A stretch of DNA of 64,000 bases from Flavobacterium sp. YJ01. GTDB taxonomy: Bacteria > Bacteroidota > Bacteroidia > Flavobacteriales > Flavobacteriaceae. The position numbers and the translations under genes are program-made. Positions 1 through 9,192 of this stretch are shown here, one piece after another. The stretch covers positions 4,774,001-4,838,000 of the forward strand of contig NZ_CP119757.1 in assembly GCF_029320955.1 (NCBI RefSeq), given 5' to 3'. The notes under the pieces were generated by a model. It was not told where the DNA came from, ran no database searches, and saw only the letters and a list, made by a program, of their open reading frames with translations. Numbering within the stretch: the first letter of the stretch is position 1; each line of letters starts with the position of its first letter.

Positions 1-254
1 GAAAAAATGATTTCTCAGATAAATTTGCCGCAACCATTAGTAAAGCTTTTTTAAACGGAAATCAAAGAGAAGCCACTTTCAAAATTATTTTAGATAAAAC
101 TTCAATTGAAATATTCTATAATAATGGCGAAAAAGTAATGACGGAAATCTTTTTCTTAGAAAAACCATTTACATCGCTTTCAGTTTCTTCTAAAGAAAAA
201 ATCGAATTAAATAATTTAGTAATTCAAAAATTAGATGTTTTGAAAAGGAATTAA
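1..254 (+). CDS. GH32 fructan hydrolase, C-terminal fragment (5' end outside window)
   Basis: An open frame enters the window from the left (codons in phase with base 3) and stops at TAA 252-254. The roughly 83 translated residues match the C-terminal beta-sandwich of the complete GH32 enzyme that follows at 596: both share a DFSDKFA stretch, and a block of 22 residues (from DKTSIEIF to MTEIFFL) is identical. The part seen is only the C-terminal domain, so no catalytic residue is visible. Family assignment therefore rests on the neighbouring paralogue. By position it is the upstream member of a tandem GH32 pair in the fructan locus. The last ten residues or so differ from the neighbour, as expected for diverged paralogues and not for an assembly artefact. 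Confidence 0.85.
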   Translation, partial: KNDFSDKFAATISKAFLNGNQREATFKIILDKTSIEIFYNNGEKVMTEIFFLEKPFTSLSVSSKEKIELNNLVIQKLDVLKRN

Positions 255-286
255 AACAAACATCTAAATTAATTGGGTGAATTTTA

Positions 287-422
287 AACACATAGAAACA
301 TAGTTTTCAAGTATTAAAAAGGCGTTTCACTTGCATTAACAAACATAGCTATGTGTTAGAAACTAGTTTCTTTTTAGAATCTTTTTAAAAGATGTAAAAA
401 TAGATCTATGTTTCTATGTGTT
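287..422. repeat. Palindrome-rich intergenic element with 17-bp perfect inverted ends
   Basis: The 341-base gap between the two GH32 genes holds an element bounded by exact 17-bp inverted repeats: AACACATAGAAACATAG at 287-303 and its reverse complement at 406-422. Inside are two perfect 12-bp palindromes, ACATAGCTATGT (343-354) and GAAACTAGTTTC (359-370). No coding frame is apparent. The ATAGAAACATAG type of sequence is familiar to me from flavobacterial intergenic regions, so it may be a dispersed repeat, but that comes from memory and not from a search. It could also act as a transcript end for the upstream GH32 gene. I see no clear TAnnTTTG promoter in the rest of the gap (423-595). Confidence 0.7.
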
Positions 423-595
423 CAAATATTACACCCACAGGATTAAATTAATTTCTTTTCGTTAGAAAATCATAAACAAGTCGCAATAACCACTTGAAAG
501 TGTAATGCTTTCCGACCTTTTATGCTCTTTTCTGAAAAGTAAAAAAGAATATAATTTTTACAACAACTTCTAATTATCAACCAATAAAAAATCAA

Positions 596-2212
596 ATGAA
601 AGTAACTCAATTACAGTCGCTTGCTCTTTATACTACTGCATTGTTTTTTGTAGCAAGTTTCGAATTTTCTGCTGTAAGGGCGCAAACTAAATCAGTCGCC
701 TCTACAACTATTTCAGAAGCAGAAATGTACCGTCCTAATTTTCATTTTACGCCCAAAAAAGGCTGGATGAATGACCCCAACGGAATGTTTTATGCCGATG
801 GTTATTACCATTTGTACTTTCAGCATTATCCAGAAAAAAATGTTTGGGGGCCAATGCATTGGGGACACGCGATTAGCAAAGATATGATTGTTTGGAAAGA
901 ACAGCCAATTGCCATTTTTCCAGATAAAGAAAAATATATTTTTTCTGGAAGCGCCGTTGTCGACACGCAAAACACTTCTGGTTTTGGAAAAGATGGAAAA
1001 GCGCCAATTGTGGCCATTTACACTTTGCATGATATGGAAAAAGGCAAAGATGGAAAGCTTGATACAGAGCAGCAAGACATTGCGTATTCTACTGATGGCG
1101 GATTTACGTATAAAAAATTTGATGAAGGAAATCCAGTCGTAAAAAATCCTGGAATTCGAGATTTTCGCGATCCGAAAGTTTCTTGGGATGAAGTTCATAA
1201 GCAATGGATAATGGTTGTGGCAGCTTCAGATAGAGATCATTTTTATGGTTCTAAAGATTTAAAAAACTGGAAATTTTTATCGGATTTCGGCAAAGATTTA
1301 GGCGCGCACGAAAGCGTGTGGGAATGCCCAGATTTCTTTCAAATAAAAGTTGAAGGAACTAATGAAAAGAAATGGGTTTTATTGCAAAGTTTAGGGCAAG
1401 GAGCAGCAAACGGAGGTTCTGGAACGCAATATTTTGTTGGTGATTTTGATGGAACGAATTTTATTGTTGATGCCAATTTTGAACAAAGAATTAAAAGAGA
1501 AAAAGCCGTTTGGATTGATTACGGAAAAGATAATTATGCGGGTGTAACGTGGAATAATATTCCAACTTCAGACGGAAGACGATTGTTTATTGGCTGGATG
1601 GTAAGTTTAGATTATGGCGGAAGTGTGCCAACAAACGCATGGAGAAGCAGTATGACAACGCCGCGTGAAATGCAATTAATTAAAAAAGGAAATGAATATA
1701 GCCTGATTAGTAATCCAGTTAAAGAATTAGAAAAATATGTTTCTAAATCTATTGAGAAAAAAAGCCTGAAAGTAAAAAGTAAAACAGCTCTTTTTGAATC
1801 TGGAAAAATAGATTTAAGACAAGCAGTTATCAGTTTCGATTTAAAGAATTTAAAACAAGATAACTACACTTTTACACTTTCAAATGCAATTGGAGAGTCT
1901 CTAACTTTCGGATTGAATAATACAGAAAACTACTTATTTGTTGATCGAACAAAAGCTGGAAAAATTGACTTTTCAGACAAATTTGCTTCGATAGTTCATA
2001 AAGCAAAATTGGACAAAAATCAGAAAGAGGCAAATTTTAAAATTGTTCTCGATAAAACTTCAATAGAAATATTTTACAACAATGGCGAAAAAGTAATGAC
2101 CGAAATCTTTTTCCTAAACCAGCCATTTAACTCTATTTCAGCTTCTTCAGGCCAAGGATTTGAAATTTCTAACCTCGTAATTAACCAATTAAATATAAAC
2201 CAAAACCAGTAA
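596..2212 (+). CDS. GH32 family fructan hydrolase (levanase/inulinase/invertase type), secreted
   Basis: This 538-residue protein is predicted to hydrolyse beta-fructofuranosyl linkages of fructans or sucrose. An N-terminal hydrophobic segment ending near ..SAVRAQ (about residue 30) is a signal peptide without a lipobox cysteine, so export to the periplasm is likely. The five-bladed propeller carries the family motifs: WMNDPNG at 57-63 (nucleophile Asp60), FRDP at 190-193 (transition-state Asp192) and WECPD at 242-246 (acid/base Glu243). A beta-sandwich follows from about residue 380. Length is normal for GH32. The stop lies 3 bases before the SusC start, so the two are cotranscribed. The nearby fructokinase supports a fructan substrate. 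Endo versus exo action and beta-2,1 versus beta-2,6 preference cannot be told from sequence. Confidence 0.95.
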   Translation: MKVTQLQSLALYTTALFFVASFEFSAVRAQTKSVASTTISEAEMYRPNFHFTPKKGWMNDPNGMFYADGYYHLYFQHYPEKNVWGPMHWGHAISKDMIVWKEQPIAIFPDKEKYIFSGSAVVDTQNTSGFGKDGKAPIVAIYTLHDMEKGKDGKLDTEQQDIAYSTDGGFTYKKFDEGNPVVKNPGIRDFRDPKVSWDEVHKQWIMVVAASDRDHFYGSKDLKNWKFLSDFGKDLGAHESVWECPDFFQIKVEGTNEKKWVLLQSLGQGAANGGSGTQYFVGDFDGTNFIVDANFEQRIKREKAVWIDYGKDNYAGVTWNNIPTSDGRRLFIGWMVSLDYGGSVPTNAWRSSMTTPREMQLIKKGNEYSLISNPVKELEKYVSKSIEKKSLKVKSKTALFESGKIDLRQAVISFDLKNLKQDNYTFTLSNAIGESLTFGLNNTENYLFVDRTKAGKIDFSDKFASIVHKAKLDKNQKEANFKIVLDKTSIEIFYNNGEKVMTEIFFLNQPFNSISASSGQGFEISNLVINQLNINQNQ

Positions 2213-2215
2213 TTT

Positions 2216-5200
2216 ATGAAAAGTAAAATCATTTATTTTCTATTTTTCTTTTTTCCAGTCTTGATTCTTTCAGCTCAGGAAAATCAAGTTAAAGGAACGG
2301 TAATTGCGTCAGATGACGGAATGCCGTTGCCTGGCGCGACTGTAACTATTTCGGGAACAAATATAAGTACAGCTACCGATTTTGATGGAAATTTTTCTTT
2401 CCAAAACATTGCTTCAAATGCTACAATTGTAGTTTCTTTTATAGGATATGCTCCACAATCTATTGCGGTAAACGGACAGACAACTATCAACGTGACTTTA
2501 AAAGTCGATAATAATCAATTGAATGAAGTGGTTGTTACGGGATATTCTAAACAAAAGAAAACCGATATTACAGGAGCTGTAGCCGTTGTGAGTGTAAAAG
2601 AACTTATGAAACAGCCAGAACCCAACCCAATTAAAGCTTTGCAAGGAAGAATTGCGGGTGTAAAAGTTTCTTCTGACGGTTCTCCAAGTGGTGCGAATAC
2701 AAAAGTTGTAATTCGTGGAGTTGGAACATTAAACAATACAGATCCGCTTTATGTAATTGATGGAATGCCAACTAAATCAGGATTACACGAATTAAATCCG
2801 AATGATATTGAATCGATTCAGGTCTTAAAAGATGCTTCGTCTGCGAGTATTTATGGTTCAAGAGCTTCAAACGGAGTTATTATTGTGACTACAAAAAAAG
2901 GGAAAGAAGGTAAAATGCGAATCAATTTCAGCACTTACACTTCGCTTTCAAGCTATTCTAATAAATTGAGTGTTATGAATGCCAACCAATTTGGGCAAGC
3001 ATTATGGCAAGCTAATATTAATGACGGTTTAGATCCAAATACTAATAATGTTCGTTATCAGTTTGATTGGGCGAATGTTAACGGAAAAGCGCAATTAAAT
3101 AGAGTGATTATTCCAGAATATTTAGATGCAGAACAAACGTTGAAATCAGCAGATACCAATTGGTATGATGCGGTTTCGCAAACTGGAGTTGCCAATTCTT
3201 ATGATTTATCGGTTTCGAATGCTTCAGACAAAGGAAGTTATGTTTTCTCATTGGGTTATTATGGAAATGAAGGTGTCGTAAAAACAACTGATTTTGAAAG
3301 AATTTCTGCAAGAATGAATGGTTCATACAAATACTTTGATGGGAAATTGGTAATTGGCGAAAACTTTACTTTAAACAGAACTAATGAAGTTACAGATCCA
3401 GGAGTTTTAGATCCTGCGTTGCGCGCATTGCCAATTATTCCGATTAGAACGGTTGATGGAATAGGATGGGGAGGACCAGTTGGCGGAATGAACGACAGAC
3501 AAAATCCTGTTCGTCTTTTAGAATATAATAAAGATAATAAATACGATTATTTACGTCTTTTCGGGAATGTTTATGCCGATTTAGAAATCGTTAAAAATCT
3601 ACATCTAAAAAGTAGTTTCGGTATTGATTACGGCTCTTACAAAAAACGCACTTTACAAAGAAGCTATAAATCAGGTTATTTACAAAATGATCAAACTTCT
3701 GTTACCATTGACCAATCTGTAAGCGATAAATGGACTTGGACAAACACAGCAATTTACAGTTTAAATTTTGGAAAAAGCAATTTGAATTTGATGGCTGGAA
3801 CCGAAATGTATAAAGACACTTACGACACAACGACTTTACGTAAAAACGATTTCTTGATCGAAACGCCAGATTATATGTATCCTGATGCAGGAACTGGAGA
3901 ATCTTTTACAAGTGGAACTTCAACAGTATATTCTTTGCTTTCTTATTTCGGAAAAGCAGATTACGAATTTGATAATCGCTATTTGCTTTCGGCAACTATT
4001 CGCCGTGACGGTTCTTCTCGATTTGGTAAAAACAATCAGTTTGGTACTTTTCCAGCAGTTTCTGGAGGTTGGAGAATCAGCAACGAGAATTTTATTAAAA
4101 ACAATATCACAGCAATTTCTGATTTAAAATTAAGAGCAGGTTGGGGACAAACGGGTAATCAGGAAATCAGTAATACGGCAGTTTATTCTCTTTACTTAGC
4201 AACTTACGCAGGCGGAAGTCCGACTTGGGCAACTTCTTACGGAACAGCTTATGATATTGCAGGAAATGGAAACGGCTTGCTTCCATCTGGATTTATCGCA
4301 ACGCAATCAGGAAACGATGATTTAAAATGGGAAACTACAACGCAGACAAACGTTGGTTTAGACTTTGGTTTTTTCAAACAAAAATTAAGCGGATCGATTG
4401 ATTATTACATCAAAAAAACAGAAGATATTTTGGTTCTTCCAGCTTATTTAGGAGTTATTGGAGAAGGTGGAAACCGTTGGGTAAATGGAGCTTCAATGGA
4501 AAATAAAGGTTGGGAGGTTTCTTTAGGATATCAAGATGAAACATCGTTTGGATTGAAATATGAGATTTCAGGAAATATTGCAGCCAATAAAAACAAGATT
4601 ACGCAATTGCCAGACGAGGTTAAAAACAATTACGGCGGCGACGGATTAAATGATAATATTTTAGGAAGACCGATTAATTCTATGTACGGATATGTAACGG
4701 ATGGTTTGTTTACAACGCAAGATCAGGTTAATAATTCGCCAATTCAGGAAGGAAAAGGTTTAGGAAGAATTCGTTACGTTGATCTTAACGGAGACGGGCA
4801 AATTACAGATAAAGATCGTACTTGGATTGGAAACCCAAATCCTGGTTTTCAATACGGAATCAATTTAAATCTGTCTTATAAAAACTTCGATTTTACTACT
4901 TTCTGGGAAGGAACAGGAAATGTCGACGTAATCAATAATACTAAATATCAAACGGATTTTTGGAGTGTTGATGATGTAGGATCGAATAAAGGAACTCGAT
5001 TGTTAAATGCTTGGTCTGTAGACAATCCGAATTCTACAATTCCAGCTTTGACAACTGTTGATAGAAATGCAGAAAACAGATTTTCAACTTATTATGTAGA
5101 AAACGGAAGTTATCTAAAATTAAGAGTTCTGCAATTAGGTTACAACCTTCCAAAAGATTTTCTAAAGAAAATAAATATGGAAAGTTTTAGAGTGTACATC

Positions 5201-5320
5201 AGCGGACAAAATTTACTGATTTTAGATTCGAAAAATTTTACAGGAGTTGATCCAGAAAATGCAGGATTTGGTTATCCTCAGCCTACCACTTTTACTGCTG
5301 GTCTTAATTTTACTTTATAA
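2216..5320 (+). CDS. SusC-like TonB-dependent outer-membrane transporter (fructan locus)
   Basis: This 1034-residue outer-membrane importer works with the adjacent SusD-like lipoprotein to bring oligosaccharides, probably fructo-oligosaccharides, into the periplasm using TonB energy. Visible in order are a signal peptide (1-20), a carboxypeptidase-regulatory-like beta domain (about 24-98), the SusC box VVVTGY (105-110), a plug domain (about 115-230, containing the typical DPLYVIDGMP and SIYGSRASNGV(I) stretches), and a long beta-barrel. The barrel ends in an aromatic residue-rich strand finishing FTAGLNFTL. Length is typical of SusC/RagA proteins. The start codon at 2216 lies 3 bases after the GH32 stop, and the SusD gene follows after 13 bases, which indicates one operon. 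Confidence 0.96.
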   Translation: MKSKIIYFLFFFFPVLILSAQENQVKGTVIASDDGMPLPGATVTISGTNISTATDFDGNFSFQNIASNATIVVSFIGYAPQSIAVNGQTTINVTLKVDNNQLNEVVVTGYSKQKKTDITGAVAVVSVKELMKQPEPNPIKALQGRIAGVKVSSDGSPSGANTKVVIRGVGTLNNTDPLYVIDGMPTKSGLHELNPNDIESIQVLKDASSASIYGSRASNGVIIVTTKKGKEGKMRINFSTYTSLSSYSNKLSVMNANQFGQALWQANINDGLDPNTNNVRYQFDWANVNGKAQLNRVIIPEYLDAEQTLKSADTNWYDAVSQTGVANSYDLSVSNASDKGSYVFSLGYYGNEGVVKTTDFERISARMNGSYKYFDGKLVIGENFTLNRTNEVTDPGVLDPALRALPIIPIRTVDGIGWGGPVGGMNDRQNPVRLLEYNKDNKYDYLRLFGNVYADLEIVKNLHLKSSFGIDYGSYKKRTLQRSYKSGYLQNDQTSVTIDQSVSDKWTWTNTAIYSLNFGKSNLNLMAGTEMYKDTYDTTTLRKNDFLIETPDYMYPDAGTGESFTSGTSTVYSLLSYFGKADYEFDNRYLLSATIRRDGSSRFGKNNQFGTFPAVSGGWRISNENFIKNNITAISDLKLRAGWGQTGNQEISNTAVYSLYLATYAGGSPTWATSYGTAYDIAGNGNGLLPSGFIATQSGNDDLKWETTTQTNVGLDFGFFKQKLSGSIDYYIKKTEDILVLPAYLGVIGEGGNRWVNGASMENKGWEVSLGYQDETSFGLKYEISGNIAANKNKITQLPDEVKNNYGGDGLNDNILGRPINSMYGYVTDGLFTTQDQVNNSPIQEGKGLGRIRYVDLNGDGQITDKDRTWIGNPNPGFQYGINLNLSYKNFDFTTFWEGTGNVDVINNTKYQTDFWSVDDVGSNKGTRLLNAWSVDNPNSTIPALTTVDRNAENRFSTYYVENGSYLKLRVLQLGYNLPKDFLKKINMESFRVYISGQNLLILDSKNFTGVDPENAGFGYPQPTTFTAGLNFTL

Positions 5321-5333
5321 TAAAATATTGAAA

Positions 5334-7025
5334 ATGAAAAAAATACTATATATATCAGGATTTTTAGTGATGGTTTTATTCGCTTCCTGTTCCGATTTTT
5401 TAGAAAATAATCCGCGAGGAGTTTTATCAGAAGATGATATTGTAACGCCAGAAACAATCGAAGGATTTATGAATGCAGCTTATGCGCAATTAGGAAACGA
5501 TCATTACGATTCGCCTTATAGTTTGTGGCCTTTTGGAAACGTTCGTTCTGATGATGCGTACAAAGGCGGAAGTGGTACAAATGATATTCAGGTTTTTCAC
5601 TTTTTTGAAGTTTCGAATAACATCAGACCTGATTTTGGAGAATTAGACACTTTTTGGTACAACAGTTACGTTGGAGTTGGGAGAGCCAATAAAGCTTTAA
5701 AAGCTTTGGAACAAATCTCAGAAGCTGATTTTCCGTTGAAAAAAACACGTATTGCGGAAATGCGTTTTTTAAGAGCACATTTTTATTTTATGCTGAAAAT
5801 TATGTTTAGAAATGTGCCTTACATAACTGAGGATATTCCAGTTGAAGAATACAAAACTATCTCAAACGTAGCACTTACAAACGAAGAACTTTGGAATAGA
5901 ATTGCAGAAGATTTTCAGGCTGCTGCCGATGCTTTGCCAGAAACTCAACCGCAAGTTGGTCGCGCGACACAAAAAGCGGCATACGCTTATTTAGCCAAAA
6001 CACGTTTGTATCAAGCGTATACGCAAGATGATAATTTTAAAGTTACAGGAATCAATCAACAGCATTTGCAGGAAGTAATTGCGGCTACAGAAAAAGTAAT
6101 CGGAAAAGCAACTTTAGAACCTGATTTTGCCAATAACTTTTTGCCTGGAACTTATGAAAATGGACCAGAATCGATTTTCTCTATTCAGTTTTCTGATAAT
6201 GATGGCACTTTATACGGAAGATTGAATTTTTCAGATGTGCTTTCAACTCCTCAAGGTTTAGGATGTTGCGATTTTCATAAACCAAGTCAGAACTTAGTTA
6301 ATGCTTTTAAAACTGGAGCAGATGGTTTGCCTCAATTTGATACTTACAACAATCAAGATTTTGATTATAAGAACAGAAATGCAAACACGGTAGATCCAAG
6401 ATTGTATCATACGGTTGCCATGCCAGGCTTGCCTTATAAATACGATCCAGAATATGTTTATGTTGAATCTTGGGTTCGTTCTCCGGGAACATACGGTTAT
6501 TTTGCTTCTTTAAAAGAAAATGTGGCACCAAGCTGTAGTTGTTTTGTCAATATTGATCCGTTTTACGGAAATTCAAAAAACAGAATTCAAATTCGCTATG
6601 CCGACGTGATTTTAATGCGTGCCGAAGCTTTGATTGAAGCAGGAAGACAAGCAGAAGCTTTGCCTTTAATTAATGAAATTCGTCAAAGAGCGGCGCAAAG
6701 TACAGGCAGACTTCCGTACGCAAACAACTTTAAAATAAGCACTTATGTTGACGGAGTTAATTGCAATTGGACACAAGATTTTGCCCGCAAAGCAATGCGA
6801 TGGGAACGAAGATTAGAATTGGCAATGGAAGGCAGCCGATTCTTTGATTTGGTTCGTTGGGGCGTTACAGACCAAGTTTTAAACACTTTTTACGCAGGAG
6901 AAAAATCAAAACGCACTTATTATCAAGATGCTAATTTTGATGCACAGAAAGAGGAATATTGTCCAATTCCTTTAAAACAAATTAATTTCAGCCAAGGACT
7001 TTACAAACAAAATCCAGGCTATTAA
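5334..7025 (+). CDS. SusD/RagB-like glycan-binding lipoprotein (fructan locus)
   Basis: This surface lipoprotein of 563 residues forms the lid of the SusC channel and binds the incoming glycan. I use ATG 5334 because it gives MKKILYIS..., a compact lipoprotein signal with lipobox FASC (Cys19). The longer frame from 5247 would overlap the 3' end of susC and bury the signal. Typical SusD features are the N-terminal NNPRG segment after the cysteine, TPR-like helices containing EMRFLRAHFYFML, and the C-terminal RWERRLELAMEGSRFFDLVRWG signature of the RagB/SusD family. It pairs with the SusC gene 13 bases upstream. The ligand is inferred to be a fructan from the GH32 and fructokinase neighbours. 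Confidence 0.95.
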   Translation: MKKILYISGFLVMVLFASCSDFLENNPRGVLSEDDIVTPETIEGFMNAAYAQLGNDHYDSPYSLWPFGNVRSDDAYKGGSGTNDIQVFHFFEVSNNIRPDFGELDTFWYNSYVGVGRANKALKALEQISEADFPLKKTRIAEMRFLRAHFYFMLKIMFRNVPYITEDIPVEEYKTISNVALTNEELWNRIAEDFQAAADALPETQPQVGRATQKAAYAYLAKTRLYQAYTQDDNFKVTGINQQHLQEVIAATEKVIGKATLEPDFANNFLPGTYENGPESIFSIQFSDNDGTLYGRLNFSDVLSTPQGLGCCDFHKPSQNLVNAFKTGADGLPQFDTYNNQDFDYKNRNANTVDPRLYHTVAMPGLPYKYDPEYVYVESWVRSPGTYGYFASLKENVAPSCSCFVNIDPFYGNSKNRIQIRYADVILMRAEALIEAGRQAEALPLINEIRQRAAQSTGRLPYANNFKISTYVDGVNCNWTQDFARKAMRWERRLELAMEGSRFFDLVRWGVTDQVLNTFYAGEKSKRTYYQDANFDAQKEEYCPIPLKQINFSQGLYKQNPGY

Positions 7026-7064
7026 AGGCAAAAAATAAAAAACAATATATTAAATAATTTTAGA

Positions 7065-7961
7065 ATGAATAACGGAAAAAGCCTTAAAGCAGTAGCTTAT
7101 GGAGAGGTGCTTTGGGATGTTTTTGAAAACGAAAAGAAGATTGGCGGAGCTCCACTGAATGTGGCGCTTCGAATGAAAACATTTGGATGCGAAGTTGCCA
7201 TGATTAGTTGTGTAGGAAATGATGAAGACGGAAAAGCAATTATCAATCAGGTAAAAAGTTTAGGACTTAAAACAGACAGTATTGTTATAGCAGAAGATTT
7301 TCCGACTGGATTGGTTCAAGTTACACTAAATGAACGTGGATCTGCGAGTTACGAAATTAATTATCCATCAGCTTGGGATAAAATTGTGCTTAATAACACA
7401 GCAAGAAAACTTGTCGAAGAAGCAGAGGTTTTAATTTATGGAAGCTTGGTTTGCCGTGATGCTATTTCTCGAAATGCTTTAGAAGAATTGTTGCAGACAA
7501 ATGTTTACAAAGTTTTTGACGTCAATTTAAGAAAACCTCATTATTCTTATGAAATTCTGAATCGGTTAATGCAGTCTGCCAATTTTATTAAGTTTAATGA
7601 TGAAGAGTTATTAGAAATTGCCTCTGCTCTAAATTCACCTTTTGAAAGTCTGGAAGAAAATATGCATTTCATTCTAAAACAAAGCAATGCCGAGGCTATG
7701 TGCGTTACTAAAGGAAAGCATGGAGCATTATTACTTTGGAAAGGTAAAATCTATGAAAATGAAGGATATCCAATTAAAGTCGCTGATACCGTGGGGGCGG
7801 GAGATTCTTTTTTAGCGGCTTTAATTACTTCTTTATTAAATGGGAACGAACCTCAAAATGCCATCGATTTTGCTTGCGCAGTAGGAGCTTTGGTAGCAGA
7901 ATCTCCAGGAGCAAATCCGGATATTTCGAATTCTAAAATCGAAAATTTAATGGTGAAATAA
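7065..7961 (+). CDS. PfkB-family sugar kinase, probable fructokinase
   Basis: This cytoplasmic kinase of 298 residues probably phosphorylates fructose released from fructans by the GH32 enzymes. The ribokinase/PfkB fold is shown by the N-terminal GGAP(L)N sugar-binding segment (27-32), and by the C-terminal signature DTVGAGDSFLAAL starting at residue 241, with Asp247 the expected catalytic base. There is no signal peptide. The gene begins 39 bases after the SusD stop and is the last gene of the fructan operon, ending before a hairpin terminator. Other PfkB substrates such as ribose or adenosine are possible by fold, but the context makes fructose the likely one. Confidence 0.9.
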   Translation: MNNGKSLKAVAYGEVLWDVFENEKKIGGAPLNVALRMKTFGCEVAMISCVGNDEDGKAIINQVKSLGLKTDSIVIAEDFPTGLVQVTLNERGSASYEINYPSAWDKIVLNNTARKLVEEAEVLIYGSLVCRDAISRNALEELLQTNVYKVFDVNLRKPHYSYEILNRLMQSANFIKFNDEELLEIASALNSPFESLEENMHFILKQSNAEAMCVTKGKHGALLLWKGKIYENEGYPIKVADTVGAGDSFLAALITSLLNGNEPQNAIDFACAVGALVAESPGANPDISNSKIENLMVK

Positions 7962-7989
7962 AAGTGTAAAACTTATATTTCTTTTGTGG

Positions 7990-8021
7990 AAAGCCTTAAA
8001 CAGTTTATTGTTTAAGGCTTT
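7990..8021 (+). terminator. Intrinsic terminator after the fructan operon
   Basis: A 12-bp perfect stem (AAAGCCTTAAAC 7990-8001 with GTTTAAGGCTTT 8010-8021) and an 8-base loop, followed by a T-rich tail, stand 28 bases after the fructokinase stop. This separates the fructan locus from the next one. Confidence 0.85.
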
Positions 8022-8070
8022 TTGGTTTTTAATTTATCTCAAATTAAAGTTGAAAAAAAAATACACTTTA

Positions 8071-8101
8071 TTTGGTATACTAAAACGTTTTAGTATATTT
8101 G
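8071..8101 (+). promoter_or_regulatory. Promoter with embedded LacI-type operator in front of the SGNH esterase
   Basis: A Bacteroidota-type promoter reads TTTG at 8071-8074, a 19-base spacer and TATATTTG (TAnnTTTG) at 8094-8101. A perfect 22-bp palindrome (8076-8097, core TACTAAAACGTTTTAGTA with central CG) fills the spacer and overlaps the -7 element. A protein bound there would block RNA polymerase. The same 18-bp core recurs at 11674-11691, and a LacI-family gene lies between the two. About 150 bases of AT-rich untranslated leader follow before the esterase ATG. Confidence 0.8.
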
Positions 8102-8262
8102 CGATTCTTTCTTTCTATTTTGAATAAATCAAATAAATTTAAATACATAATTATTAATCAAAAAAATAATAACTAAATATTTAATGACATTCGGATTTAA
8201 TTAAGATAAAATAGAATAATTAGTAAAAGATAATTTTCAATTTAACCAAGTTGTAATTGCGC

Positions 8263-8952
8263 ATGAAAACCAAAACTTTACTTTATTACTCTTTACTATT
8301 TTTTTTCGCTTTGCAGATAACTTACAGTCAAGATTGGCCAAATCTTACTCGATATAAAGAAGAAAATGCCAAAGTTCCTATTTTAAGTTCTAAAGATCAT
8401 AGCCGTGTGGTTTTTATGGGGAATTCTATAACTGAAGGTTGGATAAACAAAAGACCAGATTTTTTCAATTCTAAAAAATATATCAATAGAGGAATCAGCG
8501 GGCAGACTACACCGCAAATGCTTCTTCGTTTCAGGCAAGATGTAATTGCGCTAAAACCAGCTGTTGTTGTTATTTTGGCAGGAATAAATGATATTGCAGA
8601 AAACACAGGTCCATATTCCGTTGACGCTACTTCTGGCAATATATTTTCGATGTGCGAATTGGCAAAACAAAACGGTATAAAAGTTATTGTTTGTTCGATT
8701 TTACCAGCATTAGATTTTCAATGGAGAAAAGGAATGCAGCCTGCTCCAAAAGTAATTGCATTAAACAAAATCATTAAATCATACGCAGAAAAAAATAAAC
8801 TCTTTTATGTAGATTATTATTCGGCTATGGTCAATGATGAAATGGGTTTAAAAGCAGAATTGTGTACAGACGGTGTTCATCCAAATGAAGCTGGATACGC
8901 TGTTATGGAGCCAATTTTAGAAAAAATAATTGCAAAAGCGCTTAAAAAGTAA
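8263..8952 (+). CDS. Secreted SGNH/GDSL-family hydrolase, probable carbohydrate esterase
   Basis: This 229-residue exported esterase has all four SGNH blocks: GNSIT (Ser55 nucleophile), Gly80 in the GISGQTT segment, GIND (Asn109), and DGVHPN (Asp203 and His206). An N-terminal signal peptide ends near TYSQ (residue 23). ATG 8263 is preferred over the TTG six bases upstream. Such enzymes remove acetyl or other acyl groups from glycans. Its operator is shared with the mannan locus, which suggests it de-esterifies the same polysaccharide, although the exact substrate is unknown. It is followed by about 240 bases with no gene, so it may be transcribed on its own. Confidence 0.9.
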   Translation: MKTKTLLYYSLLFFFALQITYSQDWPNLTRYKEENAKVPILSSKDHSRVVFMGNSITEGWINKRPDFFNSKKYINRGISGQTTPQMLLRFRQDVIALKPAVVVILAGINDIAENTGPYSVDATSGNIFSMCELAKQNGIKVIVCSILPALDFQWRKGMQPAPKVIALNKIIKSYAEKNKLFYVDYYSAMVNDEMGLKAELCTDGVHPNEAGYAVMEPILEKIIAKALKK

Positions 8953-9074
8953 ATGACTTCATTCTCTTGTTTTAAATTAAAAAGGAGAGTTTTTCTTTAG
9001 TTCAACCGAATGAGTTCATGGAAATAGTATTGTTTTTTGACAATAAAGTATCAAATGCTAAAAAACTTTCTTTT

Positions 9075-9082
9075 TAGGTTTG
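9075..9082 (+). promoter_or_regulatory. Possible -7 promoter element upstream of the ROK kinase/LacI pair
   Basis: TAGGTTTG matches the TAnnTTTG consensus 110 bases before the ROK kinase start. No TTTG is found at the proper -33 spacing, so support is weak. The rest of the 240-base gap (8953-9192) shows no operator palindrome and no gene. Confidence 0.3.
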
Positions 9083-9192
9083 AAATGTTATTTATAAAGC
9101 TTTAAAAAGACGCCACGTTTGCAATTGAATAGATTAAACAATTAAAAATAATTAAGCGATTAATTATAGAAATAATTTAAAAAATAGTAGAA

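Noticed and set aside
713..1204. 163-residue minus-strand frame inside GH32, and similar antisense frames elsewhere (for example 35718-36116, 42115-42492, 57197-57616)
   Set aside because: They are antisense shadows of strongly supported genes with low-complexity, Phe/Ile/His-rich composition.
5247..5333. Extended start of the first SusD gene overlapping SusC
   Set aside because: It would bury the lipoprotein signal; ATG 5334 fits family and spacing.
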